Source of the DNA: Paenibacillus sp. ACRRY
GTDB lineage: Bacteria > Bacillota > Bacilli > Paenibacillales > Paenibacillaceae
NCBI RefSeq assembly: GCF_022346995.1
Contig: NZ_JAKRNM010000002.1
Location: 372,001 to 436,000, forward strand
Direction: 5' to 3'
Length of the DNA stretch: 64,000 nt
Part shown: positions 26,557 to 35,193 of the stretch, in pieces
Numbering within the stretch: position 1 is the first letter of the stretch
Layout: each line of letters begins with the position of its first letter
Made by a program: the position numbers and the translations under genes
The notes under the pieces: generated by a model
What the model saw: the letters and a program-made list of their open reading frames with translations, nothing else
Told to the model about the DNA's origin: nothing
Database searches by the model: none

Positions 26557-27339
26557 TCAGGCTTTCTTGCGAACCGGGGAGATAAACCAATACGCCATAC
26601 CGACAAACAACGCACCACCAATGATATTGCCCAGGGTGACGGGAATCATATTATGCAGCCAACCTGCCAACGTGATCGTATCGGGGTGGTTGGGCAGCAG
26701 CCAGGACAGTGATAAGAGCGTCATGTTGGCGACACTGTGCTCATATCCGCTGGCGATAAATGCATACAGACACCACCAGATCAGTACCAGTTTGGCAATA
26801 TCCTCTTTGGAACGGGCCGCCATCCAGATGGCCAGACAGACGAGCCAGTTACAAAGGATACCACGGAAGAACAATTCGGTGACGGGTGCAGCCATCTTTT
26901 TGGCCGATACGGCAAACAGTAAGTGCTCCGGTGCAGCTGTCTTAAACAAGCCACTGCCTACAATAAGCAGACTGAGCAGGATCGCCCCGATCAGATTGCC
27001 GAGGAAAACGAGTCCCCAGTTTTTCAAGGTATCCCGAACCGTAGTCCGGCCCGCCAGTGTACTCATGGTAAAAAACATGTTGTTGCCTGTGAACAATTCT
27101 GAGCCTGCAAAAATGACGAGCGTGAGGGCGAGTCCGAAGGACATGCCCATCAGCATCATTTGCAAGGGTGACTTGGCTGCAAGCAGCGGTGCACCGATAC
27201 TAAAGATCAGAATAATCCCAAGCCCTACGTATGCTCCTGCCATTAAGGCTGCTACCATGTAACGCGGTAAGCTGGCATTCATCTGATCCCGTTTTTTAAC
27301 GGCAGCTTCAATAATTCCTTCAACACCTGGTGTAAACAT
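26557..27339 (-). CDS. nirC: Formate/nitrite transporter (NirC/FocA family)
   Basis: A 260-residue FNT-family channel with six membrane helices. The family motif GMSFGLALTLVIFAGSELFTGN and the later NWLVCLAIWMA ... HSVANMT blocks are present. In this context it imports nitrite for the NirBD reductase encoded directly upstream, or exports it when toxic. Start ATG 27339 (MFTPGVEGI) is preferred because GGAGGA lies just before it; the earlier ATG is in the Shine-Dalgarno region. It is the third gene of the operon. Confidence 0.92.
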   Translation of the reverse strand: MFTPGVEGIIEAAVKKRDQMNASLPRYMVAALMAGAYVGLGIILIFSIGAPLLAAKSPLQMMLMGMSFGLALTLVIFAGSELFTGNNMFFTMSTLAGRTTVRDTLKNWGLVFLGNLIGAILLSLLIVGSGLFKTAAPEHLLFAVSAKKMAAPVTELFFRGILCNWLVCLAIWMAARSKEDIAKLVLIWWCLYAFIASGYEHSVANMTLLSLSWLLPNHPDTITLAGWLHNMIPVTLGNIIGGALFVGMAYWFISPVRKKA

Positions 27340-27391
27340 CTTGGTCTCCTCCATTATTGTGCATCTATCTCGTTCCTGCTTATGGAGCTAG

Positions 27392-27718
27392 CTATACGGC
27401 AATCCAGACCTGCCCGTTCTCGAGTTTCACCGGAAACATCTGAACCTGTCCCTGATCGGGTGCCTGCACTTGACCCGTACTTAAGTCGATTTTCCAATCG
27501 TACAGCGGATCATAGAGATAATGTCCGGATACGATGCCTTCCGCGAGCGGTCCACCCTTGGGGTGGGGGTTATGGTTATCGGCAGCAAATACGGTACCGT
27601 CAGAGGCGCGGAAGACAGCCAGCTGTCGGCCTTCAATTTCTACGACTCTCCCGATCCGGGGGAGGAACTCTTCAATCTCTCCCGCCGGAAAATAGGTGCC
27701 CGATTGTTTGGTTGTCAT
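27392..27718 (-). CDS. nirD: Nitrite reductase (NADH) small subunit, Rieske-like fold without Fe-S ligands
   Basis: A 108-residue NirD with the Rieske-like beta fold (VFAADNHNPHPKGGPLAEGI, LYDPLYDWKIDL). The cysteines of a true Rieske centre are absent: the positions read NPHP and DPLYDW, so no [2Fe-2S] cluster can be held. That agrees with the cofactor-free NirD of enterobacteria and differs from many Bacillus homologues. It stabilises or activates NirB. It lies 91 bases after nirB and 52 before nirC. Confidence 0.9.
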   Translation of the reverse strand: MTTKQSGTYFPAGEIEEFLPRIGRVVEIEGRQLAVFRASDGTVFAADNHNPHPKGGPLAEGIVSGHYLYDPLYDWKIDLSTGQVQAPDQGQVQMFPVKLENGQVWIAV

Positions 27719-27809
27719 TTGGACTGCTCCTTTTCTATGGCAGGTTCACCCTGCAAATTTATTATCATATTGATCCAGTGAAGAACGTTACTATCTTAAG
27801 GATTGAAGC

Positions 27810-30239
27810 TTAAGGGCGAGCCGACACTTCAATTCCCTGGAACAGTTTGGTCTGGCCTTCTTCATTACGCAGTGCTTTCTTCCATGGATCTTCCACATGG
27901 TTCAGAGCGAATTCAATGCGTTCCATCAATGCTTTGCGTTCCTCCAGATTATCCACCACAACCGAACGAATCTGCTCAAGTCCCATCCGTTCTACCCATT
28001 CCGAGGTACGCTCCAGATAGTTGCCAGTTTCCCGGTAGTATTGAATAATGGCACCGCAGAGTTCGATGAGTTCTGCATCTGTTTTCACTTTGCATAAGGA
28101 GTCTGCAAGTCTGGCTTTGATACCGCCGTTACCACCAATAAACAACTCCCAGCCTCCATCGTTACCCACAATCCCGATATCTTTCGTACATGATTCCGCG
28201 CAGTTCCGTGGACAGCCATTAACCGCCATTTTGAATTTGGCAGGCAGATCGAGACGCTCGAATTTGCGTTCAAGCAGGGCACCCATCGCCATGGAATCCT
28301 GAGTACCGAAGCGGCAGAACTGGGAACCGACACAGGTTTTGACCGTACGCAGCGATTTGGCATAGGCATAACCTGAAGGCATATCCAGGTCCGCCCATAC
28401 CTGCGGCAGATCCTCTTTTTTGACCCCAATCAGGTCGAGACGCTGTCCTCCGGTAACCTTGACTGCTTTTACATCGTATTTGACCGAGATGTCCGCAATG
28501 CGTTTCAGTTCTTCCGGAGTTGTTACGCCGCCATACATGCGAGGTACCACCGTATACGTGCCGTCTTTCTGAATATTGGCGTTCATGCGTTCATTGACAA
28601 ACCGGGATTCCTTCTCATCTTCATGCGTATCCGGTGCGATCATGCCAAGGTAGTAGTTAATTGCCGGACGGCATTTGGAACAGCCTTCAGGCTGGCTCCA
28701 GCCCAGAACGTTCATCACTTCCTTGGTTGTCTGCAATCCTTTTTGCTTGATCTCGGCTACAATTTCATCCCGGCTAAGCGAGGTGCATCCACAGATGCCC
28801 TGCTTGGCACCGCTTGTGAAGTTGTCTCCCAGTACGTATTGTAAAATTTGCTCTACCACCGGTTTACAGCCGCCGCATGAACGGGTTGCGCCAGTGCAGG
28901 CTTTGATCTCATCAACACTGCTCAGACCTTGATTCGTAATGGCATCGACAATCGTTCCTTTGGTTACACCATTACATCCACATACGATTTCGTCCTCGGC
29001 CATCGTTTCAACAGAAGCAGCTTTTTTGTGACCCCCACAGCCCGTACCCATCAGGGAGGCATACAGTTCATCCGTCATTTCGGTTTTTTGTTTGATTAAC
29101 TTCTGCAATTCGGCAGAATCCGTCACATCTCCAAAGAGCACGGCGCCGACCATAATGTTGTCCCGCAGCAGGATTTTTTTGTAGGTCCGTTTCCAGTCAT
29201 CCTTATGGCTGATTACCGTATGATCCGGACTATCAAGAAATTCACCAGTGGAGAAGACATCCACACCTGAAATTTTTAATTTGGTAGAAACGACAGAACC
29301 TTCATAAGGAGCAGTCTCCACGCCGCAAATATGCTTGGCGAGAATCATGCCTTGTTCGAATAATGGGGCAACGAGGCCGTAGCATACTCCCCGGTGTTCA
29401 GTACATTCCCCTACGGAATATACGCCTTCGAGTGAGGTCTGCATGTAGTCATCCACGACAATGCCCCGGTTAACTTCCATGCCGCTTTCGCGGGCTACAA
29501 TCGTGTTCGGTTTAATGCCCACAGCCATTACGACAAAGTCTGCATCCAGCACGGAATCATCGGCAAATCGGAGACCTTCCACGCGTTCTCCACCGATCAA
29601 TTCAGCCGTCTGAGCACCCATTTTGAAACGAATACCCTGGCGCTCCAGTTCCGCTTTTAGCATGGCTGAAGCTTGAGGATCGAGCTGGCGTTCCATCAAG
29701 TCTTGCATGAGATGAACTACGGTGACGTCCATGCCGAGCTGTACCAGACCTTTGGCTGCTTCCAGTCCGAGAAGTCCTCCCCCGATAACAGCCGCTTTTT
29801 TGTATTGCTTTGCTGCTTCCAGCATCATATTGCAATCGGCAATATCCCGAAATCCAACAACGCCTTCTTTATCATGACCCGGAACGGGGAGGATAAAGGA
29901 GTTGGAACCAGTAGCGATAATGACTTTGTCGTAGGGCACCCGTGTGCCTTCGTTTGTGACGACTTCCCGGTGATCTGCGTCGATACGAGACACGGTTGTC
30001 CCGGTATGAAGCGTAATGCCGTTGTCTTCATACCAGTGCAAATCATTTAGCACGATATCATCAATGGTTTTGCTGCCCTCCAGAACATAGGACAACATGA
30101 TTCGGTTATAGTTGGGATAGGGCTCCGTGCCGAAGACCGTAATGTCATAGCGTGAAGTTAATTTCAAAATTTGTTCAACAGTACTAATGCCGGCCATACC
30201 GTTACCGATCACGACAAGTTTTTCTCTTTTTCCGTTCAT
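27810..30239 (-). CDS. nirB: Assimilatory nitrite reductase (NADH) large subunit
   Basis: An 809-residue siroheme nitrite reductase that converts nitrite to ammonium with NADH. The N-terminal FAD/NAD oxidoreductase domain starts LVVIGNGMAGISTVEQI; two BFD-like [2Fe-2S] modules follow (CGCNGVTKGT ... CGGCKPVV and CGCTSLSRDE ... CSKCRP); the C-terminal sulfite/nitrite reductase half carries TCVGSQFCRFG and NGCPRNCAES, the siroheme/4Fe-4S ligands. ATG 30239 follows AAGGAGG; the upstream extension in the open frame is not used. FNR-type sites upstream suggest anaerobic or nitrogen-related activation. Confidence 0.96.
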   Translation of the reverse strand: MNGKREKLVVIGNGMAGISTVEQILKLTSRYDITVFGTEPYPNYNRIMLSYVLEGSKTIDDIVLNDLHWYEDNGITLHTGTTVSRIDADHREVVTNEGTRVPYDKVIIATGSNSFILPVPGHDKEGVVGFRDIADCNMMLEAAKQYKKAAVIGGGLLGLEAAKGLVQLGMDVTVVHLMQDLMERQLDPQASAMLKAELERQGIRFKMGAQTAELIGGERVEGLRFADDSVLDADFVVMAVGIKPNTIVARESGMEVNRGIVVDDYMQTSLEGVYSVGECTEHRGVCYGLVAPLFEQGMILAKHICGVETAPYEGSVVSTKLKISGVDVFSTGEFLDSPDHTVISHKDDWKRTYKKILLRDNIMVGAVLFGDVTDSAELQKLIKQKTEMTDELYASLMGTGCGGHKKAASVETMAEDEIVCGCNGVTKGTIVDAITNQGLSSVDEIKACTGATRSCGGCKPVVEQILQYVLGDNFTSGAKQGICGCTSLSRDEIVAEIKQKGLQTTKEVMNVLGWSQPEGCSKCRPAINYYLGMIAPDTHEDEKESRFVNERMNANIQKDGTYTVVPRMYGGVTTPEELKRIADISVKYDVKAVKVTGGQRLDLIGVKKEDLPQVWADLDMPSGYAYAKSLRTVKTCVGSQFCRFGTQDSMAMGALLERKFERLDLPAKFKMAVNGCPRNCAESCTKDIGIVGNDGGWELFIGGNGGIKARLADSLCKVKTDAELIELCGAIIQYYRETGNYLERTSEWVERMGLEQIRSVVVDNLEERKALMERIEFALNHVEDPWKKALRNEEGQTKLFQGIEVSARP

Positions 30240-30301
30240 GTGTGTAAGCCTCCTTGGTTTAACACTGGACAATATCAACATTTTTAGTGGTTTATATTTG
30301 A

Positions 30302-30344
30302 ATCATACCGTGGATGCCTGACACTTAATGTGATTTATTTCACT
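30302..30344 (-). promoter_or_regulatory. FNR/CRP-activated promoter of nirB
   Basis: TGTGATTTATTTCACT (30329-30344) matches TGTGA-N6-TCACA at 9 of 10 positions. A reverse-strand TATGAT (-10, 30302-30307) puts the start near 30295, so the box centre falls at -41.5, the class II activator position. Confidence 0.82.
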
Positions 30345-30375
30345 AAGAAAGAGATAAGTAGCACAAATTAAAAAG

Positions 30376-30391
30376 TGTGAGCCCGGTCACG
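30376..30391. promoter_or_regulatory. Second FNR/CRP-type box
   Basis: TGTGAGCCCGGTCACG matches TGTGA-N6-TCACA at 9 of 10 positions; its centre is 47 bases from the first box (about -88 for nirB). It could be an auxiliary site, serve the divergent gene, or be part of a hairpin ahead of a T run. Confidence 0.55.
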
Positions 30392-30550
30392 GAAACTTTT
30401 TTTATTGGAGCATAAAGAATGGAAAGTTATTGAGATCGGGACTCTAATCTAAAATAAGAAATACGAACTATTGTTCTCTTTTTGTTTTCGTTGTAACATC
30501 GAGAATGGGATATGATGTTCCCTATTTCTTCGAAAGGAAGTTTTCGCATC

Positions 30551-31258
30551 ATGATGGGAAGATCCCACCTAATTATTGGAACAGGCGTTTCACTATCAGT
30601 TCTACAGCTGATGGGTATGCAAGTAACGGCACCGGCTGTTACGGTTGCCCTCATTGGCTCGCTCCTGCCGGACATTGATGAGCCGAATTCCTTGTTGGTA
30701 TCCAAGGCACTGCCCAATAGTTTGATCAGGCTGCTGCAAACCATATTGCTGCCGACAGCCGTTTTTGTGTATTTTTACGTACAGGCGAAGCCTTGGAATC
30801 TGCTCCTGGCCATTCTGGTCGGGCTGGTATCTTTCCTGCCATCGCGTTCGCTCCGCAAAGTGTTGATGTTCGCTATCGGACTGGGTCTTGTATTCTACGG
30901 TCACGCTCTCGCGCCATGGAATCTGATCGCAGGGAGTCTGCTCATGTTATGTACTACGCTGACCCACAGAGGTCTAACCCATACGGTCTATGGAACAGCA
31001 GTTTGGGGAGGACTACTATACAGCACAACGCATGAGCAGGGACCGGAGATTTGGGTTGCCGGAGGAGTAGCATATGCCATGCATCTGCTAGCTGACTCGT
31101 TGACGAATCGCGGGATTCGTCCGCTTCCGCCACTCAAGTGGAGGATCAGAGCGAATTTGATGAGCACGGGGACCAAACATGGAGCAGTGGTGGAGAATGT
31201 ATGTATTGTGCTAACCCTTATTTTGGCATGGATCGCATTCTCGCCGTTATTTCTGTAA
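30551..31258 (+). CDS. YdjM-like membrane-bound metal-dependent hydrolase
   Basis: A 235-residue inner-membrane protein of the YdjM (LexA-binding membrane hydrolase, DUF457) family. Metal-binding motifs appear as GRSHLIIGTG (His), LIGSLLPDIDEPNS (DxD), LTHRGLTHTVYG (HRG, TH) and MHLLADSLTNRGI (H, D). Six or so hydrophobic segments place the active site at the membrane. The substrate is unknown. ATG 30551 or 30554 follow AAAGGAAG; the upstream ATG has no support. It is divergent from nirB. Confidence 0.85.
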   Translation: MMGRSHLIIGTGVSLSVLQLMGMQVTAPAVTVALIGSLLPDIDEPNSLLVSKALPNSLIRLLQTILLPTAVFVYFYVQAKPWNLLLAILVGLVSFLPSRSLRKVLMFAIGLGLVFYGHALAPWNLIAGSLLMLCTTLTHRGLTHTVYGTAVWGGLLYSTTHEQGPEIWVAGGVAYAMHLLADSLTNRGIRPLPPLKWRIRANLMSTGTKHGAVVENVCIVLTLILAWIAFSPLFL

Positions 31259-31262
31259 CTTC

Positions 31263-31302
31263 AAAAACGCCAGTCCGGAGTATATGGACTGGCGTTTTTT
31301 TA
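31263..31302 (+). terminator. Strong terminator after the YdjM-like gene
   Basis: AACGCCAGTCC pairs perfectly with GGACTGGCGTT across a nine-base loop, followed by seven T residues. It also overlaps the downstream side of the reverse-strand small gene. Confidence 0.9.
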
Positions 31303-31312
31303 TTGCTCCGCT

Positions 31313-31435
31313 TCAGGAAGAGGATGGGGAATCGGTAAGCCCATCAATATCCGAAGAGCCAAATACAAATAACACAATAAGGATGACTACAATTAATAGC
31401 TCGGCGAATCCAGTTCCGTCAAAGTCAGACATCAT
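31313..31435 (-). CDS. 40-residue single-helix membrane protein
   Basis: On the reverse strand an ATG at 31435 (second ATG at 31432) follows GAGGTTGGG and opens 40 codons. After a short acidic N-terminus (MMSDFDGTGF) comes a clear membrane helix (AELLIVVILIVLFVFG) and an acidic Ser-rich tail. The layout resembles the YjcZ-type short sporulation membrane proteins, though the usual Gly/Tyr-rich N-terminus is missing. It lies 25 bases after the 105-residue hypothetical gene and is likely cotranscribed. Confidence 0.55.
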   Translation of the reverse strand: MMSDFDGTGFAELLIVVILIVLFVFGSSDIDGLTDSPSSS

Positions 31436-31460
31436 CCCAACCTCATTTCATTCCATTCAT

Positions 31461-31778
31461 TTAGGAATTCATTCTTTTTTGGAAAGCCCGCATCACATCA
31501 TCCAGAGTCACATCGCCCATCTCGTCAAGAAATTGGACCAGTTTATCGGCATTCGAAGGGTTAATGTTTGTTAGTGTTTTATACTGTCCGACAAGCTCAA
31601 CGACCAGAGTGGCTTCACGAAACAAGGTGACAGCATCGACTCTTAATTTGCCGCTAACAAGCAATGCTGCAACGATAAGTTCCAGGTTTCTACCTTTAAG
31701 GTTGCCATTGAGAAGGGAGTTTGCGGCATTTGTTTTTTTGGAGCCTTTATTCGATTTTCCATTCCTTCCCACTGCCAT
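31461..31778 (-). CDS. Conserved hypothetical protein, 105 residues
   Basis: ATG 31778 follows a good GGAGG at about eight bases. The basic N-terminus (GRNGKSNKGSKK) precedes a helical domain (NLELIVAALLVSGKLRVDAV, TLDDVMRAFQKRMN). There is no signal peptide. The family was not recognised. It is followed by the 40-residue membrane protein on the same strand. Confidence 0.65.
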   Translation of the reverse strand: MAVGRNGKSNKGSKKTNAANSLLNGNLKGRNLELIVAALLVSGKLRVDAVTLFREATLVVELVGQYKTLTNINPSNADKLVQFLDEMGDVTLDDVMRAFQKRMNS

Positions 31779-31874
31779 AACAGGTCCTCCACTGCTTGGT
31801 GTTTTGTTCTCTTTCGTTGTTGTATCTTATGTGTTATTTCCTGTAATGTTCGAACTATTAATCTCTTTTTGCGT

Positions 31875-31916
31875 AAAAAAAAGAGACACTCCAACCAAAG
31901 TCGGAATGCCTCTTTA
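31875..31916 (-). terminator. Terminator of the M42 peptidase gene
   Basis: On the reverse strand AAAGAGGCATTCC pairs with GGAGTGTCTCTTT (two weak positions), followed by a run of T residues. Confidence 0.85.
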
Positions 31917-31966
31917 TCTAGAGGGATGTCAACCAGAGTTTTCAATCCTGTGACTCGCTCCAGTAT

Positions 31967-33040
31967 TTACGCGTTTTCAATAATAGTGTTCATGGTTGTA
32001 CGATCCAGACCCTTCACCAGTTTGACAAGCAGCGCCTTGGCAGCGTCATAGTCATCCGTGTGAATGATGGAAGATGAGGTATGGATGTAACGAGCGCAGA
32101 TTCCGATGACCGTTGAAGGTACACCAATTCCGCTCAGGTGAACTTGTCCAGCATCCGTGCCACCAGGGGAGATAAAGTATTGCATCTTGATCTGGTTCGA
32201 AGAAGCCGTATCCTGCACATATTCCACCATGCCGCGATGAGTGAACATGCCTGGATCGAAAATACGAAGCAGAGCCCCTTGCCCAATGTGTCCAAAGGAC
32301 TGTTTGTCACCTGTCATGTCATTTGCTGCACTGCAATCCAGTGCGAAGAAGATGTCTGGTTCAATCAGATTGGCAGCTGTACGCGCACCGCGAAGCCCCA
32401 ATTCCTCCTGAACTGTTGCACCGCAATACAGCGTGTTTGGAAGTTTTTCTTGGTGGAGTGCCTCAACCAATTCAAGGGCAAGTCCGACTCCGTAGCGGTT
32501 ATCCCAGGCTTTTGCCATGATTTTTTTCGGGTTCGCCATTGGTGTGAATTCACAGATTGGCACGATTTGCATGCCTGGGTGAATACCCCAAGATTCGGCT
32601 TCCGCACGGTTATCCGCACCGATATCCAGATACATGTGGTTTAGATCAACCGGTTTGCTCCGTTGGGACTCATCCAGCAAGTGAGTAGGCGTAGAACCTA
32701 CAACGCCCGTAATACGGCGATCCGGAGTAATGATCTGCAGACGTTGGGACAGAACAGCCTGGCTCCACCATCCACCAAGTGGTCGGAATTTAACCATGCC
32801 TGTTTCCGTAATGCCTGTTGTCATGAAGCCCACTTCATCAAAGTGTCCGGCTACCATAACTTTGGGGCCTGATTCTTCACCGCGCAGTACGCCAAAAAGG
32901 CTTCCCAGACGATCCTGGACAAATTCCTCTGTATATTGGGAGAGCTGCTCCTTCATCCATCCGCGAAGCTCACGCTCGAATCCGGAAGCGGAAGGGAATT
33001 CCGTTAACGTACGAAACATCTCCATTGTTTTTTCATTCAT
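31967..33040 (-). CDS. M42-family metallo-aminopeptidase (YtoP/PepA/FrvX type)
   Basis: A 357-residue cobalt/zinc aminopeptidase. Ligands and catalytic residues are visible: His-Asp in VAGHFDEVGFM (about 66-68), Asp in MAKAWDNRYGVG, the Glu-Glu pair in ATVQEELGLRGA, Asp in FALDCSAAND and a late His in ARYIHTSSSIIHTDD. These enzymes form dodecameric shells that trim N-terminal residues from peptides; older annotations call them endoglucanase M or deblocking aminopeptidase. ATG 33040 has AGAGGAG upstream. It is monocistronic. Confidence 0.92.
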   Translation of the reverse strand: MNEKTMEMFRTLTEFPSASGFERELRGWMKEQLSQYTEEFVQDRLGSLFGVLRGEESGPKVMVAGHFDEVGFMTTGITETGMVKFRPLGGWWSQAVLSQRLQIITPDRRITGVVGSTPTHLLDESQRSKPVDLNHMYLDIGADNRAEAESWGIHPGMQIVPICEFTPMANPKKIMAKAWDNRYGVGLALELVEALHQEKLPNTLYCGATVQEELGLRGARTAANLIEPDIFFALDCSAANDMTGDKQSFGHIGQGALLRIFDPGMFTHRGMVEYVQDTASSNQIKMQYFISPGGTDAGQVHLSGIGVPSTVIGICARYIHTSSSIIHTDDYDAAKALLVKLVKGLDRTTMNTIIENA

Positions 33041-33361
33041 GTGTCGACAACTCCTCTAATCGTATGTATGACAGTCTCGACAGAACGGCTGCGGACTGTT
33101 GTCCTCCATCTAATAGTAAAGGACATTATTAACCACTGGTCACATTATAGTATGAACCTTGTGCACCTAATTGTCCATGTCTGTGTCACCTATCTTAGGG
33201 ACCGTTAGTACAATGAACGTGAAAGTTTGCTTTTGAATTGGGCTTTACCCTCACGCCTTTCACAGGATGATTGAATATGCATGAGTTGAGACGCACCTGC
33301 GTTCCCGTTACTGGAGATACTTATTCGTTTGCCTGACGACAGGAAGGAGTTGGGACACCAG
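33041..33361. other. Intergenic, no gene seen
   Basis: About 320 bases between the reverse-strand peptidase and a forward 27-codon frame. It should hold the peptidase promoter and perhaps a sporulation promoter, but no pair of elements could be assigned with confidence. Confidence 0.4.
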
Positions 33362-33445
33362 ATGAAGCCACCTCATGAAGGCAATGAAGATATCCTTTTT
33401 ATCGTCCTTTTTATTTTGCTCGTCATCGTACTTCTTTATTTATAA
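33362..33445 (+). CDS. 27-residue single-helix membrane peptide (YjcZ-type)
   Basis: ATG 33362 with AAGGAG about 13 bases upstream opens 27 codons ending in TAA. The product is MKPPHEGNED followed by a pure membrane helix (ILFIVLFILLVIVLLYL). Tiny tail-like membrane peptides of this type are commonly made in the mother cell during sporulation, and the gene lies upstream of spoVAC. The Shine-Dalgarno spacing is long, so the call is tentative. Confidence 0.5.
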   Translation: MKPPHEGNEDILFIVLFILLVIVLLYL

Positions 33446-33670
33446 AAAAAGCTTCACACTTGACTGTTCATACGATTAAATCAACTTCTCTCTGATCCGG
33501 CGTATTGGATTTAGGCTGCTGAACCGTTCTTCCCCCCCAACTGGAAACAATTGTTGCAATTCGCCGGATACATAACCTTCCCATGATTAACAAACAATGA
33601 ACATAGGATTTCACACGATATGCAGCGACAAGCTGTGCGACCCATTCGATTTCTAAGGAGGTTCTGAATC

Positions 33671-34177
33671 TTGCCAGCTCAAACTAAAGGATCCGGTAAC
33701 GGAAAAAAGTCATCATCCCTGTCCATCAGTGAACAGGATTACAAGAAGGTAGCCAAAAAGCATGAGCCGGCTCGTCCGATCCTTGCAAATTGCATTAAGG
33801 CTTTCTTTGTCGGGGGATTCATTTGCATCATTGGACAGGCTATCCAGGAAGCATTCAAGGCAGGCTTCGATATGACTTCCAAGGAAGCAGCAAGTCCTAC
33901 GGTTGCGGTCATGATCCTGATCTCAGTTATCCTCACCTGCCTTGGGGTCTACGACAAAATTGCTCAATGGGCCGGAGCAGGAACAGCGGTTCCGGTGACC
34001 GGATTTGCCAACTCGATGTGCTCGGCAGCATTGGAGCACCGGGCTGAGGGGCTTGTCCTTGGCGTCGGAGCAAACATGTTTAAGCTAGCTGGCTCGGTTA
34101 TCGTATTTGGCGTCGTGGCTGCCTTTATCATAGGTATTATCTACGCCATTCTTGGATTTGGAGGTGGACATCTATGA
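33671..34177 (+). CDS. spoVAC: Stage V sporulation protein AC
   Basis: A 168-residue SpoVAC. Start is TTG 33671 behind AAGGAGG. A basic, Ser/Lys-rich N-terminus is followed by four membrane helices with the family blocks YKKVAKKHEPARPI, AFFVGGFICIIGQ and GAGTAVPVTGFANSM. SpoVAC is a mechanosensitive channel subunit in the spore inner membrane that moves Ca-dipicolinate during sporulation and germination. It overlaps spoVAD by four bases (ATGA), so the genes form one operon under forespore control. Confidence 0.96.
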   Translation: MPAQTKGSGNGKKSSSLSISEQDYKKVAKKHEPARPILANCIKAFFVGGFICIIGQAIQEAFKAGFDMTSKEAASPTVAVMILISVILTCLGVYDKIAQWAGAGTAVPVTGFANSMCSAALEHRAEGLVLGVGANMFKLAGSVIVFGVVAAFIIGIIYAILGFGGGHL

Positions 34178-35190
34178 AGCTTGTCGGACGCCAAACCTGG
34201 CAATTTGAGAATGGTCCTCGAATTATTGGCAGGGCAGCGGTTGTTGGGCCAGAGGAGGGAGATGGACCGCTGTCCGCCGATTTCGATTACATCTATGACA
34301 ATCTGGAGATTGGCGAGAAAACATGGGAAAAGGGGGAGCGCAAGCTGCTAGAACAAGCTACGCAGCTGGCACTCATCAATGCAAACATCACAAAGGAAGA
34401 GCTGCAGTTTTTCATTGGTGGTGATCTCCTCAACCAGATTATCAGCAGTTCTTTTTCGGCTCGGAAACTGGGAGCTCCTTACCTCGGTGTATTTGGGGCT
34501 TGTTCGACCTCGATGGAGAGCCTTGCATTAGCATCCCTAATTGTCGATTCAGGTGCAGGTGATTATGTCCTGGCCGGCACGGTTAGCCATAACTGCACAG
34601 TGGAGAAGCAGTTCCGCTACCCGACCGAGTATGGATCCCAGAAACCTCCTTATGCTCAGTACACCGTGACCGGATCTGGTTGCGGCGTAGTCTCCCGCTC
34701 TGGAGAAGGTCCAGTTGTCACGCGGGCAACGATTGGACGGGTCATGGATCTTGGCATCAAGGATCCGTTTAACATGGGGGCAGCCATGGCTCCAGCAGCG
34801 GCGGATACCATCGTCTCTCATTTTCGGGATACGGGGCTTGAACCAGGGTATTACGATCTGATCGTCACTGGAGATTTGGCCTCGGTTGGACACCCCATCA
34901 CGAAAGAACTGTTGCAAAAGGAAGGCATCCCCATGGAACAAACGACGTTTAATGACTGTGGACTCATGATTTATGATCGGGAGAAGCAGCCATTCGTTGT
35001 AGCAGGCGGCAGCGGCTGCGGCTGCTCAGCGACTGTAACGTACGGACACATAATGAACCGGATGCAAAAAGGCGATCTCAAACGGGTACTGGTTGTGGCC
35101 ACGGGCGCGCTGCTGTCACCGATTTCCTACCAGCAGGGCGAGAGCATCCCGTGTATTGCACACGCCGTAGCCATTGAAAAGGAGGGATAA
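34174..35190 (+). CDS. spoVAD: Stage V sporulation protein AD
   Basis: A 338-residue SpoVAD with a thiolase-like fold that binds dipicolinic acid directly. The thiolase-equivalent segment FGACSTSMESLALAS and the closing GGSGCGCSATVTYGHIM are typical. The ATG overlaps the spoVAC stop. It acts with SpoVAC and SpoVAE on the spore inner membrane. Confidence 0.96.
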   Translation: MKLVGRQTWQFENGPRIIGRAAVVGPEEGDGPLSADFDYIYDNLEIGEKTWEKGERKLLEQATQLALINANITKEELQFFIGGDLLNQIISSSFSARKLGAPYLGVFGACSTSMESLALASLIVDSGAGDYVLAGTVSHNCTVEKQFRYPTEYGSQKPPYAQYTVTGSGCGVVSRSGEGPVVTRATIGRVMDLGIKDPFNMGAAMAPAAADTIVSHFRDTGLEPGYYDLIVTGDLASVGHPITKELLQKEGIPMEQTTFNDCGLMIYDREKQPFVVAGGSGCGCSATVTYGHIMNRMQKGDLKRVLVVATGALLSPISYQQGESIPCIAHAVAIEKEG

Positions 35191-35193
35191 ACG

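Noticed and set aside
27382-27813. Forward frame over nirD
   Set aside because: Arg/Pro-rich shadow of a clearly coding reverse gene.
30376-30405. Terminator formed by the second FNR-like box and the following T run
   Set aside because: The inner stem is only four pairs and no forward gene lies upstream, so a regulatory box is the simpler reading, though not proven.
31643-31945. 100-codon reverse frame overlapping the 105-residue hypothetical
   Set aside because: The overlapping frame has a proper GGAGG and better composition; this one has none.
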